A DNA stretch of 13,211 nt, from NCBI GenBank assembly GCA_007117785.1, contig SKFV01000037.1:1-13211 (forward strand). Reading direction: 5' to 3'. The DNA is from Pseudomonas sp. GTDB taxonomy: Bacteria > Pseudomonadota > Gammaproteobacteria > Pseudomonadales > Pseudomonadaceae. Positions 1-6,784 of this stretch are shown here, piece after piece. The notes below the pieces were generated by a model. It made no database searches. It saw only the letters and a program-made list of their open reading frames with translations, and was not told the DNA's origin. Each line of letters starts with the position of its first letter. Position 1 is the stretch's first letter. A program made the translations under genes and the position numbers.

Positions 1-73
1 GCTGCAGCGCATCATGGCGACTGAGGATCTGTCTGCCGATGTGTACGAGGTGGTCAGCAAGTCACTGGCCTGA
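1..73 (+). CDS. C-terminal end of an unidentified protein (partial)
   Basis: An open frame enters from the left edge (first whole codon at base 2) and stops at a TGA at 71-73, giving 23 residues. The peptide ends in EVVSKSLA and looks like an amphipathic helix. Its codon use resembles the neighbouring genes, and the stop is followed by a stem-loop, which fits a real gene end. Too little is visible to name a family. In related bacteria the YCF48/RND pair often sits beside DUF1302, DUF1329 or acyl-CoA-metabolism genes, but this tail does not let me choose among them. Confidence 0.55.
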   Translation, partial: LQRIMATEDLSADVYEVVSKSLA

Positions 74-86
74 TAGGGTAATTTCG

Positions 87-114
87 TGCACCAATCCATC
101 TGCTGATTGGTGCA
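87..114 (+). terminator. Stem-loop after the first gene, possible terminator or operator
   Basis: A perfect 10-bp inverted repeat (TGCACCAATC at 87-96, GATTGGTGCA at 105-114) surrounds an 8-base loop and begins 13 bases after the stop codon at 71-73. No T-run follows, so it is not a standard intrinsic terminator. It may protect or define a 3' end, or as a dyad it may be a binding site for a regulator of the downstream YCF48/RND genes. The symmetry is seen directly; the role is inferred. Confidence 0.45.
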
Positions 115-130
115 AGATAAGGCGATGGCG

Positions 131-160
131 TTGGCAGGCAGTGCAAAACCCCGTTACTAT
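131..160 (+). promoter_or_regulatory. Possible sigma-70 promoter of the YCF48/RND unit
   Basis: TTGGCA (131-136) and TACTAT (155-160) are separated by 18 bases, a plausible -35/-10 pair. It would give a leader of about 105 bases before the ATG at 273. It lies just downstream of the dyad at 87-114, so a protein bound there could affect it. The match is moderate and other AT-rich hexamers lie nearby (for example TATTAT at 186-191), so the exact promoter is uncertain. Confidence 0.35.
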
Positions 161-226
161 TAGCAAGCCTCTGCTTGACTGAGACTATTATTGTCTTTGC
201 CCTTGCGGTCATCGAGGTATCAGCGT

Positions 227-244
227 CCTGCCCGGCAGGGCAGG
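227..244 (+). promoter_or_regulatory. GC-rich hairpin in the 5' leader
   Basis: CCTGCCC (227-233) pairs perfectly with GGGCAGG (238-244) around a GGCA tetraloop, 13 bases before the ribosome binding site AAGGGGGA (258-265). If transcribed from the upstream promoter it would form a stable 7-bp stem in the leader. No T-run follows, so it is not a terminator. It could influence mRNA stability or translation; that role is inferred. Confidence 0.4.
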
Positions 245-272
245 TATTCATAAGAATAAGGGGGAATGGTGT

Positions 273-1397
273 ATGCGTGAGCCGATTGAGCGGCACGCTC
301 CATCCTTTGGCCTGGCAACAAGCTTGTCCGGCAAGGGTCGCAAATTATCTCTGACACGTCAGGTTCTGACTGCCTTGGGTCTTACTACTGCCATGGCATG
401 CATGCCGCTTTCTTTCGCCCAGGAAACCGAGGTACCCAGTACCGAACCCGCCATGGAAACTCAACTGGCTCATCGTGCCTTGTTGCTCGATGCAGCTCAG
501 GCTGGCGACCGTCTGGTTGCTGTGGGTGGACGTGGCCATATCATCTACTCCGATGACCTGGGTCAGACCTGGACGCAGGCGTCATCGCCGGTGCGCCAAG
601 TGCTGACGGCTGTTTATTTTGTTGATGAGCAACACGGCTGGGCAGTGGGGCATGATTCGCTGATCCTGCACAGCAGCGATGCGGGAGAGACCTGGGAACT
701 GCAATACCGTGATCCGGCTCTCGATCAGCCGGTAGACGAATTCGGGCTACTGGAAAAGCCCCTGATGGATGTCTGGTTCCGCGATACTCAAACTGGTTTC
801 GCCATGGGTGGTTATGGCCTGTTCCTGCGTACCGATGACGGTGGTCAGACCTGGGAAGACCGCACCGACGATATCGACAATGATTTCGGCTTCCACTACA
901 GCGCAATTACTGAGGTAACCGATACCGGCCTGTTTCTGGTCGCCGAGATGGGTGCAATGTTTCGCTCCTTCGACTATGGCGACACCTGGGAAACCATCCC
1001 GGAAGAACAACAACCCTATGAAGGTTCGCTGTTCGGGGTGGTGGGAACCGATACACCGGGTGAAGTGCTGACCTGGGGGTTGCGCGGCAATATGTTCCGT
1101 TCTGCTGACTTTGGCGATACCTGGGAGCAGGTGGACCTGATGACGGCTGACAATGGCCCTCTGGAAGCCACTTTGCTGGGAGGTCACAAAACCGATGATG
1201 GTCGCCTGGTCATTACCGGCCTCGGTGGCACCGTGGTGACCAGTCTGGATGGCGGCGAAAGCTTCCAGATCATGACGCGTCCGGATCGTGCCAACCTGGC
1301 CACTGGTCGCCCCTTGGCCGACGGTTCTTTCCTGCTGCTGGGGCAGCGTGGAAGTGTTCGTATGGACTCCGTCGTCATGCCCGACGTCCTCCCATAA
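273..1397 (+). CDS. Exported YCF48/HCF136-like BNR beta-propeller protein
   Basis: The 374-residue product has a long basic N-region and a hydrophobic stretch (about 29-49, ending LSFAQ), consistent with export. The rest is a beta-propeller with six Asp-box (BNR) motifs of the form S/T-x-D-x-G-x-T-W near residues 93, 134, 187, 232, 277 and 324, the last degenerate (SLDGGESF). This is the YCF48/HCF136 pattern. In phototrophs that family assists photosystem II assembly. In non-phototrophs its role is unknown, and it commonly accompanies RND/MMPL permeases, as here, where the permease starts 27 bases downstream. The start at 273 is supported by AAGGGGGA seven bases upstream. The gene ends with three consecutive in-frame stops (TAA TAA TGA). 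A role as periplasmic partner or assembly factor of the permease is inferred. Confidence 0.88.
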   Translation: MREPIERHAPSFGLATSLSGKGRKLSLTRQVLTALGLTTAMACMPLSFAQETEVPSTEPAMETQLAHRALLLDAAQAGDRLVAVGGRGHIIYSDDLGQTWTQASSPVRQVLTAVYFVDEQHGWAVGHDSLILHSSDAGETWELQYRDPALDQPVDEFGLLEKPLMDVWFRDTQTGFAMGGYGLFLRTDDGGQTWEDRTDDIDNDFGFHYSAITEVTDTGLFLVAEMGAMFRSFDYGDTWETIPEEQQPYEGSLFGVVGTDTPGEVLTWGLRGNMFRSADFGDTWEQVDLMTADNGPLEATLLGGHKTDDGRLVITGLGGTVVTSLDGGESFQIMTRPDRANLATGRPLADGSFLLLGQRGSVRMDSVVMPDVLP

Positions 1398-1424
1398 TAA
1401 TGATTAAGCGCCAGGAGAAACTGG

Positions 1425-3770
1425 ATGTCTAAGCATCATCAGGAAACTGCCCCCTTTTTCGAGCGGGTCATTTTCACCAATCGCGTGTTCGTGCTGTTGG
1501 CGTTCGCCATACTGACCCTGTTCTTTGGCTACCAGGCCACCCAGGTCAAGCCGGATGCCAGCTTCGAAAAAATGATTCCGGTCAACCACCCCTATATCGT
1601 CAATATGCTCGAGCATCAGGACGATATGCCCAATCTGGGTAACCGGGTACGTATCGCAGTGGCCATTGAAGATGGCGACATCTTCACCACTGAATACATG
1701 GAAACCCTCAAGCGCATCAATGATGAGGTCTTCTTCCTGCCGGGTGTGGATCGATCCGGTCTGCGCTCGCTGTGGACGCCCAATGTACGCTGGACAGCAG
1801 TAACCGAGTTCGGCTTTGACGGTGGTCCGGTAGCCAATCACCCGTCTTACTACGATGAACATCAGCTTGAAGAGCTGCGTGAAAATGTTCTGCGTTCGGG
1901 GGAAATCGGTCGTCTGGTAGCGAACAACTTCAAGTCGTCGATCATTGAAGTACCGTTGCAGGAAAGTTATCCGAATCCTGAGAATACCAGTGAGCAGATT
2001 CGCCTGGATTACGGTGACTTTTCGCGTCAGCTGGAAGAAAAGATCCGTAGCTTCCAGGACGAGAATGACAACATTAGCATCCACATCACCGGCTTTGCCA
2101 AGATCGTGGGTGACCTGATTGAAGGTATTATCGGCGTTGTCATGTTCTTTGGTGTGGCACTGCTGATCACTTTCTTCCTGTTGCTGATGTTTACCCGCTG
2201 CCTGAAGAGCTCGGTCATTACCCTGGTCTGTTCGGTCATCGCGGTGATCTGGCAGTTGGGTCTGCTGCGCACCATGGGCTTTGGCCTTGACCCTTACTCG
2301 ATCCTGGTACCCTTCCTGGTCTTTGCGATTGGTATCTCGCACGGGGTACAGATCATCAACGCCATGGCGCTGGAGTCGGTCAAGGCAGATGGTCCGCTGA
2401 CGGCAGCCCGTCGCGCGTTCCGCTCGCTCTATATCCCGGGTATCGTGGCCCTGATTTCTGACGGTGTCGGCTTCCTGACCCTGTTGTTGATCGAGATCGC
2501 GGTTATTCGAGAGCTGGGTATTGCTGCCTCGGTCGGTGTTGCGGTGATCATTCTGACCAACCTGATTCTGCTGCCGATTCTGATGTCCTTTATCGGTATC
2601 AGTAAAAAGGCCATCGAGCGCAAGCGCGAAATGTCCGAGCGTCCGCAGAAACTCTGGCTGACCATTGCCAAGTTCTCGCATCCGAGTGTGGCGCCGGTAT
2701 CCGTCGTACTGGCGATCATTGCCTTCGGTTTTGGTATCTACCATGGTCAGAAGGTGCAGATTGGTGACCTGGATCCGGGGGCGCCAGAACTGCGTCCGGA
2801 CTCGCGTTACAACCTGGACAACGACTTCATCATCAGCAACTACTCAACCAGTTCCGATGTACTGGTGGTCATGGTCAAGACACCGAACGAAGGGTGTTCG
2901 ATGTTTGACACCATGGATGCCATTGATCAACTGGAATGGCGCATGCTGAACGTTGAAGGTGTCCAGTCGGCGGTGTCGCTGGTGACCGTGGCCAAGCAGG
3001 TGATCATGGGCAACAACGAGGGCAACCTCAAATGGCTCGGCCTGTCGCGCAACCAGGACAACCTGAATACCGCGATCAGTCGTGCCGAGGGCATGTTCAA
3101 CCAGGATTGCTCGCTGGCGCCGGTCATGATCTTCCTCAATGACCACAAGGCAGATACCCTGGTGCGAGCCACCAGCGAAGTGGAAGCCTTTGCCGAGGAG
3201 TTCAATACCGAGAACCTGCAGTTCCTGTTGGCCGCCGGTAATGCCGGTATCGAGGCAGCGACCAACGAAGTGATCCAGGCCTCACAGCTTAAGATGCTGC
3301 TGACTGTGTATGCCGTGGTTATCTTCATGTGTCTGATTACCTTCCGCTCCATTCGTGCGGTGATCTGTATCATCGTGCCGCTGGCGCTGACGTCGGTACT
3401 TGCCAATGCGTTGATGGCCTTTATGGGCATCGGGGTGAAAGTGGCAACGCTACCGGTTATTGCGCTGGGTGTGGGTATCGGGGTCGACTACGGGATCTAT
3501 ATCTACAGTCGACTTGAAACCTACCTGCGTCAGGGTCTGCCGCTGCAGGAAGCCTATTACGAAACACTGAAAACCACAGGTAAGGCGGTAACCTTTACCG
3601 GCTTCACGCTGGCTATCGGTGTTGCCACCTGGATCTTCTCTGACATCAAGTTCCAGGCCGATATGGGTATCCTGCTGACCTTCATGTTCCTGTGGAACAT
3701 GTTCGGTGCCCTGTGGCTGTTGCCGGCCCTTGCACGCTTCCTGATTCGTCCGGACAAGCTGCGCAAGTAA
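1425..3770 (+). CDS. RND-superfamily (MMPL-type) permease
   Basis: A 781-residue integral membrane protein with the duplicated RND layout. TM1 (about 17-36) is followed by a periplasmic loop to about 230, then TM2-6 (232-391). TM7 (about 422-439), a second large loop to about 622 and TM8-12 (625-772) complete it. TM10 has GVGIGVDYG (682-690), matching the MMPL/RND signature with the Asp-Tyr pair (D688, Y689) associated with proton relay. The corresponding TM4 position reads GISHG (303-307) and lacks Asp. Such proteins export hydrophobic molecules or lipids using the proton gradient; the substrate cannot be read from sequence. AGGAGA (1413-1418) lies six bases before the ATG. The gene follows the YCF48 gene closely, is probably cotranscribed with it, and is closed by a strong terminator. 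No membrane-fusion adaptor or outer-membrane channel is adjacent. Confidence 0.9.
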   Translation: MSKHHQETAPFFERVIFTNRVFVLLAFAILTLFFGYQATQVKPDASFEKMIPVNHPYIVNMLEHQDDMPNLGNRVRIAVAIEDGDIFTTEYMETLKRINDEVFFLPGVDRSGLRSLWTPNVRWTAVTEFGFDGGPVANHPSYYDEHQLEELRENVLRSGEIGRLVANNFKSSIIEVPLQESYPNPENTSEQIRLDYGDFSRQLEEKIRSFQDENDNISIHITGFAKIVGDLIEGIIGVVMFFGVALLITFFLLLMFTRCLKSSVITLVCSVIAVIWQLGLLRTMGFGLDPYSILVPFLVFAIGISHGVQIINAMALESVKADGPLTAARRAFRSLYIPGIVALISDGVGFLTLLLIEIAVIRELGIAASVGVAVIILTNLILLPILMSFIGISKKAIERKREMSERPQKLWLTIAKFSHPSVAPVSVVLAIIAFGFGIYHGQKVQIGDLDPGAPELRPDSRYNLDNDFIISNYSTSSDVLVVMVKTPNEGCSMFDTMDAIDQLEWRMLNVEGVQSAVSLVTVAKQVIMGNNEGNLKWLGLSRNQDNLNTAISRAEGMFNQDCSLAPVMIFLNDHKADTLVRATSEVEAFAEEFNTENLQFLLAAGNAGIEAATNEVIQASQLKMLLTVYAVVIFMCLITFRSIRAVICIIVPLALTSVLANALMAFMGIGVKVATLPVIALGVGIGVDYGIYIYSRLETYLRQGLPLQEAYYETLKTTGKAVTFTGFTLAIGVATWIFSDIKFQADMGILLTFMFLWNMFGALWLLPALARFLIRPDKLRK

Positions 3771-3789
3771 GGCATTACCGCTCCAGCAG

Positions 3790-3818
3790 AAAGGCCACCT
3801 TCGGGTGGCCTTTTTGTT
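3790..3818 (+). terminator. Rho-independent terminator of the YCF48/RND unit
   Basis: AAAGGCCACC (3790-3799) pairs perfectly with GGTGGCCTTT (3804-3813) around a TTCG tetraloop, and T's run through 3815 with more to 3818. It starts 19 bases after the permease stop. The A-rich left side means it could also act weakly on the opposite strand, but no minus-strand gene needs it here. Confidence 0.93.
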
Positions 3819-3859
3819 GGCCACGATGTTTTACCGAACTGCGGCTATGGCAAGGGCTC

Positions 3860-3868
3860 TGCTATGCT
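3860..3868 (+). promoter_or_regulatory. Extended -10 promoter, possibly for a leaderless mRNA
   Basis: TGCTATGCT (3860-3868) matches an extended -10 element (TGn plus TATGCT). No convincing -35 lies 16-18 bases upstream, which extended -10 promoters tolerate. Transcription would start about seven bases downstream, at or next to the A of the ATG at 3875. The gene also lacks a well-placed Shine-Dalgarno sequence (AAGGG at 3852-3856 is 18 bases away). The strong terminator just upstream implies that a promoter is needed in this short gap. Confidence 0.4.
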
Positions 3869-3874
3869 GGTGCG

Positions 3875-5290
3875 ATGAAAAAATTACTGGTTAGTGCTGT
3901 TCTGGTGATGTGCCTGTTTTTTCTGGTCGGTGTGATAATCAACCTGCTGGTTGATCGCGAGAAAATGACAGCACGCGTGCAAGATGAGATGCAAGACGTA
4001 CTGGGGCTTGAGGTCGATTTCGAGCAGCCATTACGCTTCAGTCTGTGGCGTGGCCCCCTGGTGCGTGCAGGCACGGTTACCCTGACCACTGGGAGCGAGG
4101 CTGTGGCCAGCGTTGAACGGGCATTGGTACGCTTGCGCATCATGCCATTATTGCGTGGCGATATTCAGGTGCAGACAGTTCTGCTGGATGCGCCAGAATT
4201 ACGAATCGAGCGTATCGGCGGTGGCGAGTTCAAGCCGGGCTTTACCGGGCGTGGTGAAGGCAGCGTGCAGCCACTGAGTATTCCACGGTTGCGCGTACGT
4301 GACGCCGTTGTGCGCTTTCACGGTCGCCCGGGTGACCGTGAGTGGTTGTTTCAGCAATGTGCCCTTCAGCTGGACGACATCCAGCATGCGGGCGGTGAGC
4401 AGTCGGACTGGCTGGCCAGTCTGGCCATGCAGGGTAGCCTGACTTGCGAACAGATCGAGCAGGGCCGTCTGCAGGCAACTGATGTAGCCATTGATGTTGC
4501 CGGCAGCGAGGGGCAATTGGCGTTCAAGCTGCTGACCGGTACTGCCTTTGACGGCCAGTTGAATGCTCGCCTTGACCTTGACCTTGCCAGCGAGTTGCCG
4601 CAATACACCTTGCAGGCCGGCCTGGATGACTTCTCGCTGGATGAGTTTGTGACTGCCCTGGATGAAGGTCAGGAAGCCTCCGGTCGCATGATCCTCAACC
4701 TGGAGCTGGAGGGGGAGGGTGATGACTGGCTTCAGCTCAGACAAAGCGCTGCCGGTAAGCTAAGCCTGGAAGCAACGGGTCTGGTGCTATACGGGGTGGA
4801 TCTGGATGAGGAGCTGGACAGCTATGCGGCGACCCAGCGTTTCAATCTGGTTGATGTCGGGGCTGTTTTTCTGGCGGGGCCGCTGGGGCTGGCAGCCAGT
4901 CGGGGTTATTCGTTTACCGGTATGCTGCAGACCAGTGGCGAACAAACCCCTATTGCTGAAATGTCATCCGAGTGGACTATTGCGCAGGGGCGTGCCAAAG
5001 CTGAAGACGTGGCCATGCGCACCGAAAAAAGTCGTGTCGCTCTGACTGGTGAGCTGGACTTTATTAATTATGCCTTTGTTGACTTGCGCGTTGCCGTCAT
5101 CGATGTCGATGGCTGCGCCATGATAGAGCAGCGCATCGACGGCTCCTTTCGGAATCCTGAAGTTGCCAGCCCCAATGTCCTGGTTGAGGCCATGGGGCCG
5201 GTACTGGATTTGCTTGAGCGAGGCTTGAGCGCCCTGAATGCGGATGGCGAATGCGAAGCCTTTTATGCCGGCAATATTACCCATCCGTAA
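3875..5290 (+). CDS. AsmA-family envelope protein
   Basis: The 471-residue product begins MKKLLVSAVL and has one N-terminal membrane segment (about 3-26), with the remainder predicted in the periplasm. Residues 90-113, with LLRGDIQVQ then LLDAPELRIER, match the AsmA N-terminal pattern. The C-terminal part (about 322-430) has an AsmA-like stretch around FNLVDVG and LTGELDF. AsmA-like proteins (AsmA, TamB, YhdP relatives) are beta-rich bridging proteins linked to phospholipid supply or homeostasis of the outer membrane; this one is shorter than E. coli AsmA (about 617). The frame stays open upstream to 3692, but that extension would run through the terminator and the permease gene, so the ATG at 3875 is chosen. 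It is probably a monocistronic unit. I see no terminator after it. Confidence 0.82.
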   Translation: MKKLLVSAVLVMCLFFLVGVIINLLVDREKMTARVQDEMQDVLGLEVDFEQPLRFSLWRGPLVRAGTVTLTTGSEAVASVERALVRLRIMPLLRGDIQVQTVLLDAPELRIERIGGGEFKPGFTGRGEGSVQPLSIPRLRVRDAVVRFHGRPGDREWLFQQCALQLDDIQHAGGEQSDWLASLAMQGSLTCEQIEQGRLQATDVAIDVAGSEGQLAFKLLTGTAFDGQLNARLDLDLASELPQYTLQAGLDDFSLDEFVTALDEGQEASGRMILNLELEGEGDDWLQLRQSAAGKLSLEATGLVLYGVDLDEELDSYAATQRFNLVDVGAVFLAGPLGLAASRGYSFTGMLQTSGEQTPIAEMSSEWTIAQGRAKAEDVAMRTEKSRVALTGELDFINYAFVDLRVAVIDVDGCAMIEQRIDGSFRNPEVASPNVLVEAMGPVLDLLERGLSALNADGECEAFYAGNITHP

Positions 5291-5415
5291 TAATTGGCTT
5301 GGGCTCCTCTGCGGCAGACGATCGCACGCTGGCAGTTGAAGTGAATCGCGGCAGGCAGGAGGTGTTTCACTAGCCTGACACATTTGAGTGATGTCGAATT
5401 GCTGGCGCTGTCTAT

Positions 5416-5444
5416 TTGACGTATGCGCTATACTGGGCCAAAAT
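5416..5444 (+). promoter_or_regulatory. Promoter region of the small basic protein gene
   Basis: Two overlapping readings are possible. TTGACG (5416-5421) with CAAAAT (5439-5444) has a 17-base spacer. Alternatively TATACT (5429-5434) is a strong -10 hexamer but has no good -35 at the right distance. Either would start transcription some 50-60 bases before the ATG at 5503. The remainder of the 212-base gap 5291-5502 shows no gene and no clear terminator. Confidence 0.42.
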
Positions 5445-5502
5445 AGTGACACTGAGCTTTCTTCTCAAGCTCTACTCATTTGTTTTTATCCAGAGGAAGC
5501 TG

Positions 5503-5808
5503 ATGTTCTATTCGACGTGTCATGCATTGCTGGTCAAAGGATTGATACGCGTAGAAGGTCGCCCGGATGGCATTCATGTTGTTGCTCGTTCATTCAAGCA
5601 TCGCTTGCTGGTCAAGTGCCTGAGTCGTAACGAGCGCCTTATGCTGGCCGGTTTGCAGGCTGAGCGCCGTCGACGCGACGAGCTTTCTCAGCAGGTCACC
5701 CCGTCTGAAGTGCACGCTCGGGTGTTGCCGCTTAAAGGGCATGCCAGTGACCAGAAAAAAGGCAGTAATATGCAGCGTCAAGCGCTGCCGGATGTTGTCA
5801 ATTACTGA
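5503..5808 (+). CDS. Hypothetical basic small protein
   Basis: A 101-residue product that I do not recognise. It is rich in Arg, Lys and His, with a short moderately hydrophobic N-terminus (MFYSTCHALL) and a central Arg/Glu-rich segment (about residues 43-60, containing ERRRRDEL) likely to be helical. It shows no signal peptide, membrane segment or metal motif. The start at 5503 is supported by AGAGGAAG at 5492-5499. The frame is open further upstream to 5416, but that extension has no ribosome binding site and would run over the promoter. A basic, apparently cytoplasmic protein could bind nucleic acid, but nothing in it proves this. It is flanked by its own promoter and a hairpin, so it is probably transcribed alone. 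Confidence 0.68.
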   Translation: MFYSTCHALLVKGLIRVEGRPDGIHVVARSFKHRLLVKCLSRNERLMLAGLQAERRRRDELSQQVTPSEVHARVLPLKGHASDQKKGSNMQRQALPDVVNY

Positions 5809-5815
5809 GATACCG

Positions 5816-5839
5816 GGTAGCTGGTCAGGACCAGCTGCC
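5816..5839 (+). terminator. Hairpin after the small basic protein gene
   Basis: GGTAGCTGGT (5816-5825) pairs with ACCAGCTGCC (5830-5839) around a CAGG loop; the only non-Watson-Crick pair is one T-G wobble. It begins eight bases after the stop codon at 5806-5808. The downstream sequence is pyrimidine-rich but has no real T-run, so termination would be weak or assisted. Confidence 0.5.
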
Positions 5840-5881
5840 TGCTCCCATGTCCGCCTTTCTCCGACCCTTTGGCTGCTGTCA

Positions 5882-5890
5882 TGCTAGGCT
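5882..5890 (+). promoter_or_regulatory. Possible extended -10 promoter of the DUF151-PDZ gene
   Basis: TGCTAGGCT (5882-5890) fits an extended -10 (TGn plus TAGGCT) and would start transcription near 5897, about 20 bases before the ATG at 5918, leaving room for AGGAG at 5907-5911. No good -35 is present at the expected spacing. The evidence is the short motif and its position. Confidence 0.33.
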
Positions 5891-5917
5891 GATCCCATGC
5901 GTTGACAGGAGCTTTCC

Positions 5918-6769
5918 ATGTTGAAATCAATTCTCGGTATCGGCCTCATCATGCTGATGGTGTCCACAGCTCAGGCCCGCGTTCCCGTGCTGGCTCCGGA
6001 TGAGCTGGTCGCCGTCGAGCTGGCCACAGTGGCTGTTGATCCATTTTCCGGTACACCGCTGGTGGTTTTGCGCGAGCCGGAATCAGGTGACTTTGTGCTT
6101 ATCAGTATAGGCACCCATGAAGCAATGGCGATCATGCGCGCGCTGGAAGAGGTCACTACTCCACGCCCAATGACTCACGACACGGCTGTTGCCATGCTGG
6201 ATGCCATGAACGGTGAGTTGCACCAGGTCATGGTGGACGCTCTGGTTGAGGGCAGTTACCTGGGGGTGCTGGATATTCGTCGCCAGGCTGTGCCCGAAAC
6301 GCCGGTGTATGTCGATACCCGTCCTTCCGACGGCCTTGCTCTGGCGATTCGCACCGGGGCGAGGATTCTGGTTGCGCCGGCGGTGCTGCAGGCAAGTCGC
6401 GAACGGGATTTTTCCGGTTTGGGCGATGATCAGGTGGTAACGGCGCTTGGCCTCAGCGTGGTTGCTCTGAATGACGAGCGGCGCAACGAGTATGGCTTAC
6501 CTGATGGACGTGATGGTTTGCTGGTTGTACGCGCCCGTGGCGCAGCGCAAGAGCAGGGCGTTGAAGCAGGTGCCTTGATCCAGTCAGTCAATGGCAGCCC
6601 GGTGGAGTCAGTGATGGATTTCTTGCGCCAGGTTCAGGCAACGCCAGCCGGTAAGTCGGCACGCTTGCGTATCTGGTATGAAGGCGAAGAACAGGATGTC
6701 GAACTGGATACCGGGGTGCCGGAAGCGACACCCGGTGAGCGACTGCAGCCTGGTCAGCGATTGATCTGA
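5918..6769 (+). CDS. Exported DUF151 (bifunctional-nuclease-like) and PDZ protein
   Basis: The 283-residue product starts with a clear signal peptide (about 1-20, hydrophobic core ILGIGLIMLM, likely cleavage after AQA), so it should act in the periplasm. Residues about 26-157 form a DUF151/BFN domain, recognised by DTRPSDGLALAIRTG at 133-147 near the end of that fold. Residues about 195-265 look like a PDZ domain, with a carboxylate-loop-like GLLVV (200-204) and the segment GVEAGALIQSVNG at 214-226. DUF151 proteins of bacteria and plants have been reported to have nuclease activity; PDZ domains bind peptide C-termini or substrates. No protease domain is present. AGGAG (5907-5911) is six bases before the ATG. 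The protein may be a periplasmic adaptor or an enzyme of unknown substrate; nuclease activity here is not established. Confidence 0.82.
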   Translation: MLKSILGIGLIMLMVSTAQARVPVLAPDELVAVELATVAVDPFSGTPLVVLREPESGDFVLISIGTHEAMAIMRALEEVTTPRPMTHDTAVAMLDAMNGELHQVMVDALVEGSYLGVLDIRRQAVPETPVYVDTRPSDGLALAIRTGARILVAPAVLQASRERDFSGLGDDQVVTALGLSVVALNDERRNEYGLPDGRDGLLVVRARGAAQEQGVEAGALIQSVNGSPVESVMDFLRQVQATPAGKSARLRIWYEGEEQDVELDTGVPEATPGERLQPGQRLI

Positions 6770-6784
6770 ACTGGCGCTGGTGTG

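Noticed and set aside
131..145. Sigma-54-like sequence TTGGCAGGCAGTGCA
   Set aside because: The GG and GC doublets are 8 bases apart instead of the required 10, so it is not a valid -24/-12 element.
1404..2744. A 446-codon open frame on the minus strand opposite the permease gene
   Set aside because: Its product is extremely rich in Gln, Asn, Asp and Arg without any recognisable domain, and it lies wholly antisense to a well-supported membrane protein. It is a by-product of codon bias on the coding strand.
3692..3874. N-terminal extension of the AsmA-like protein to 3692
   Set aside because: It would overlap the permease gene and read through a strong intrinsic terminator. The MKKLLV start at 3875 directly begins the expected membrane anchor.
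5416..5502. A 29-codon N-terminal extension of the small basic protein
   Set aside because: It has no ribosome binding site and overlaps the promoter motifs, while the ATG at 5503 has a good AGAGGAAG site.
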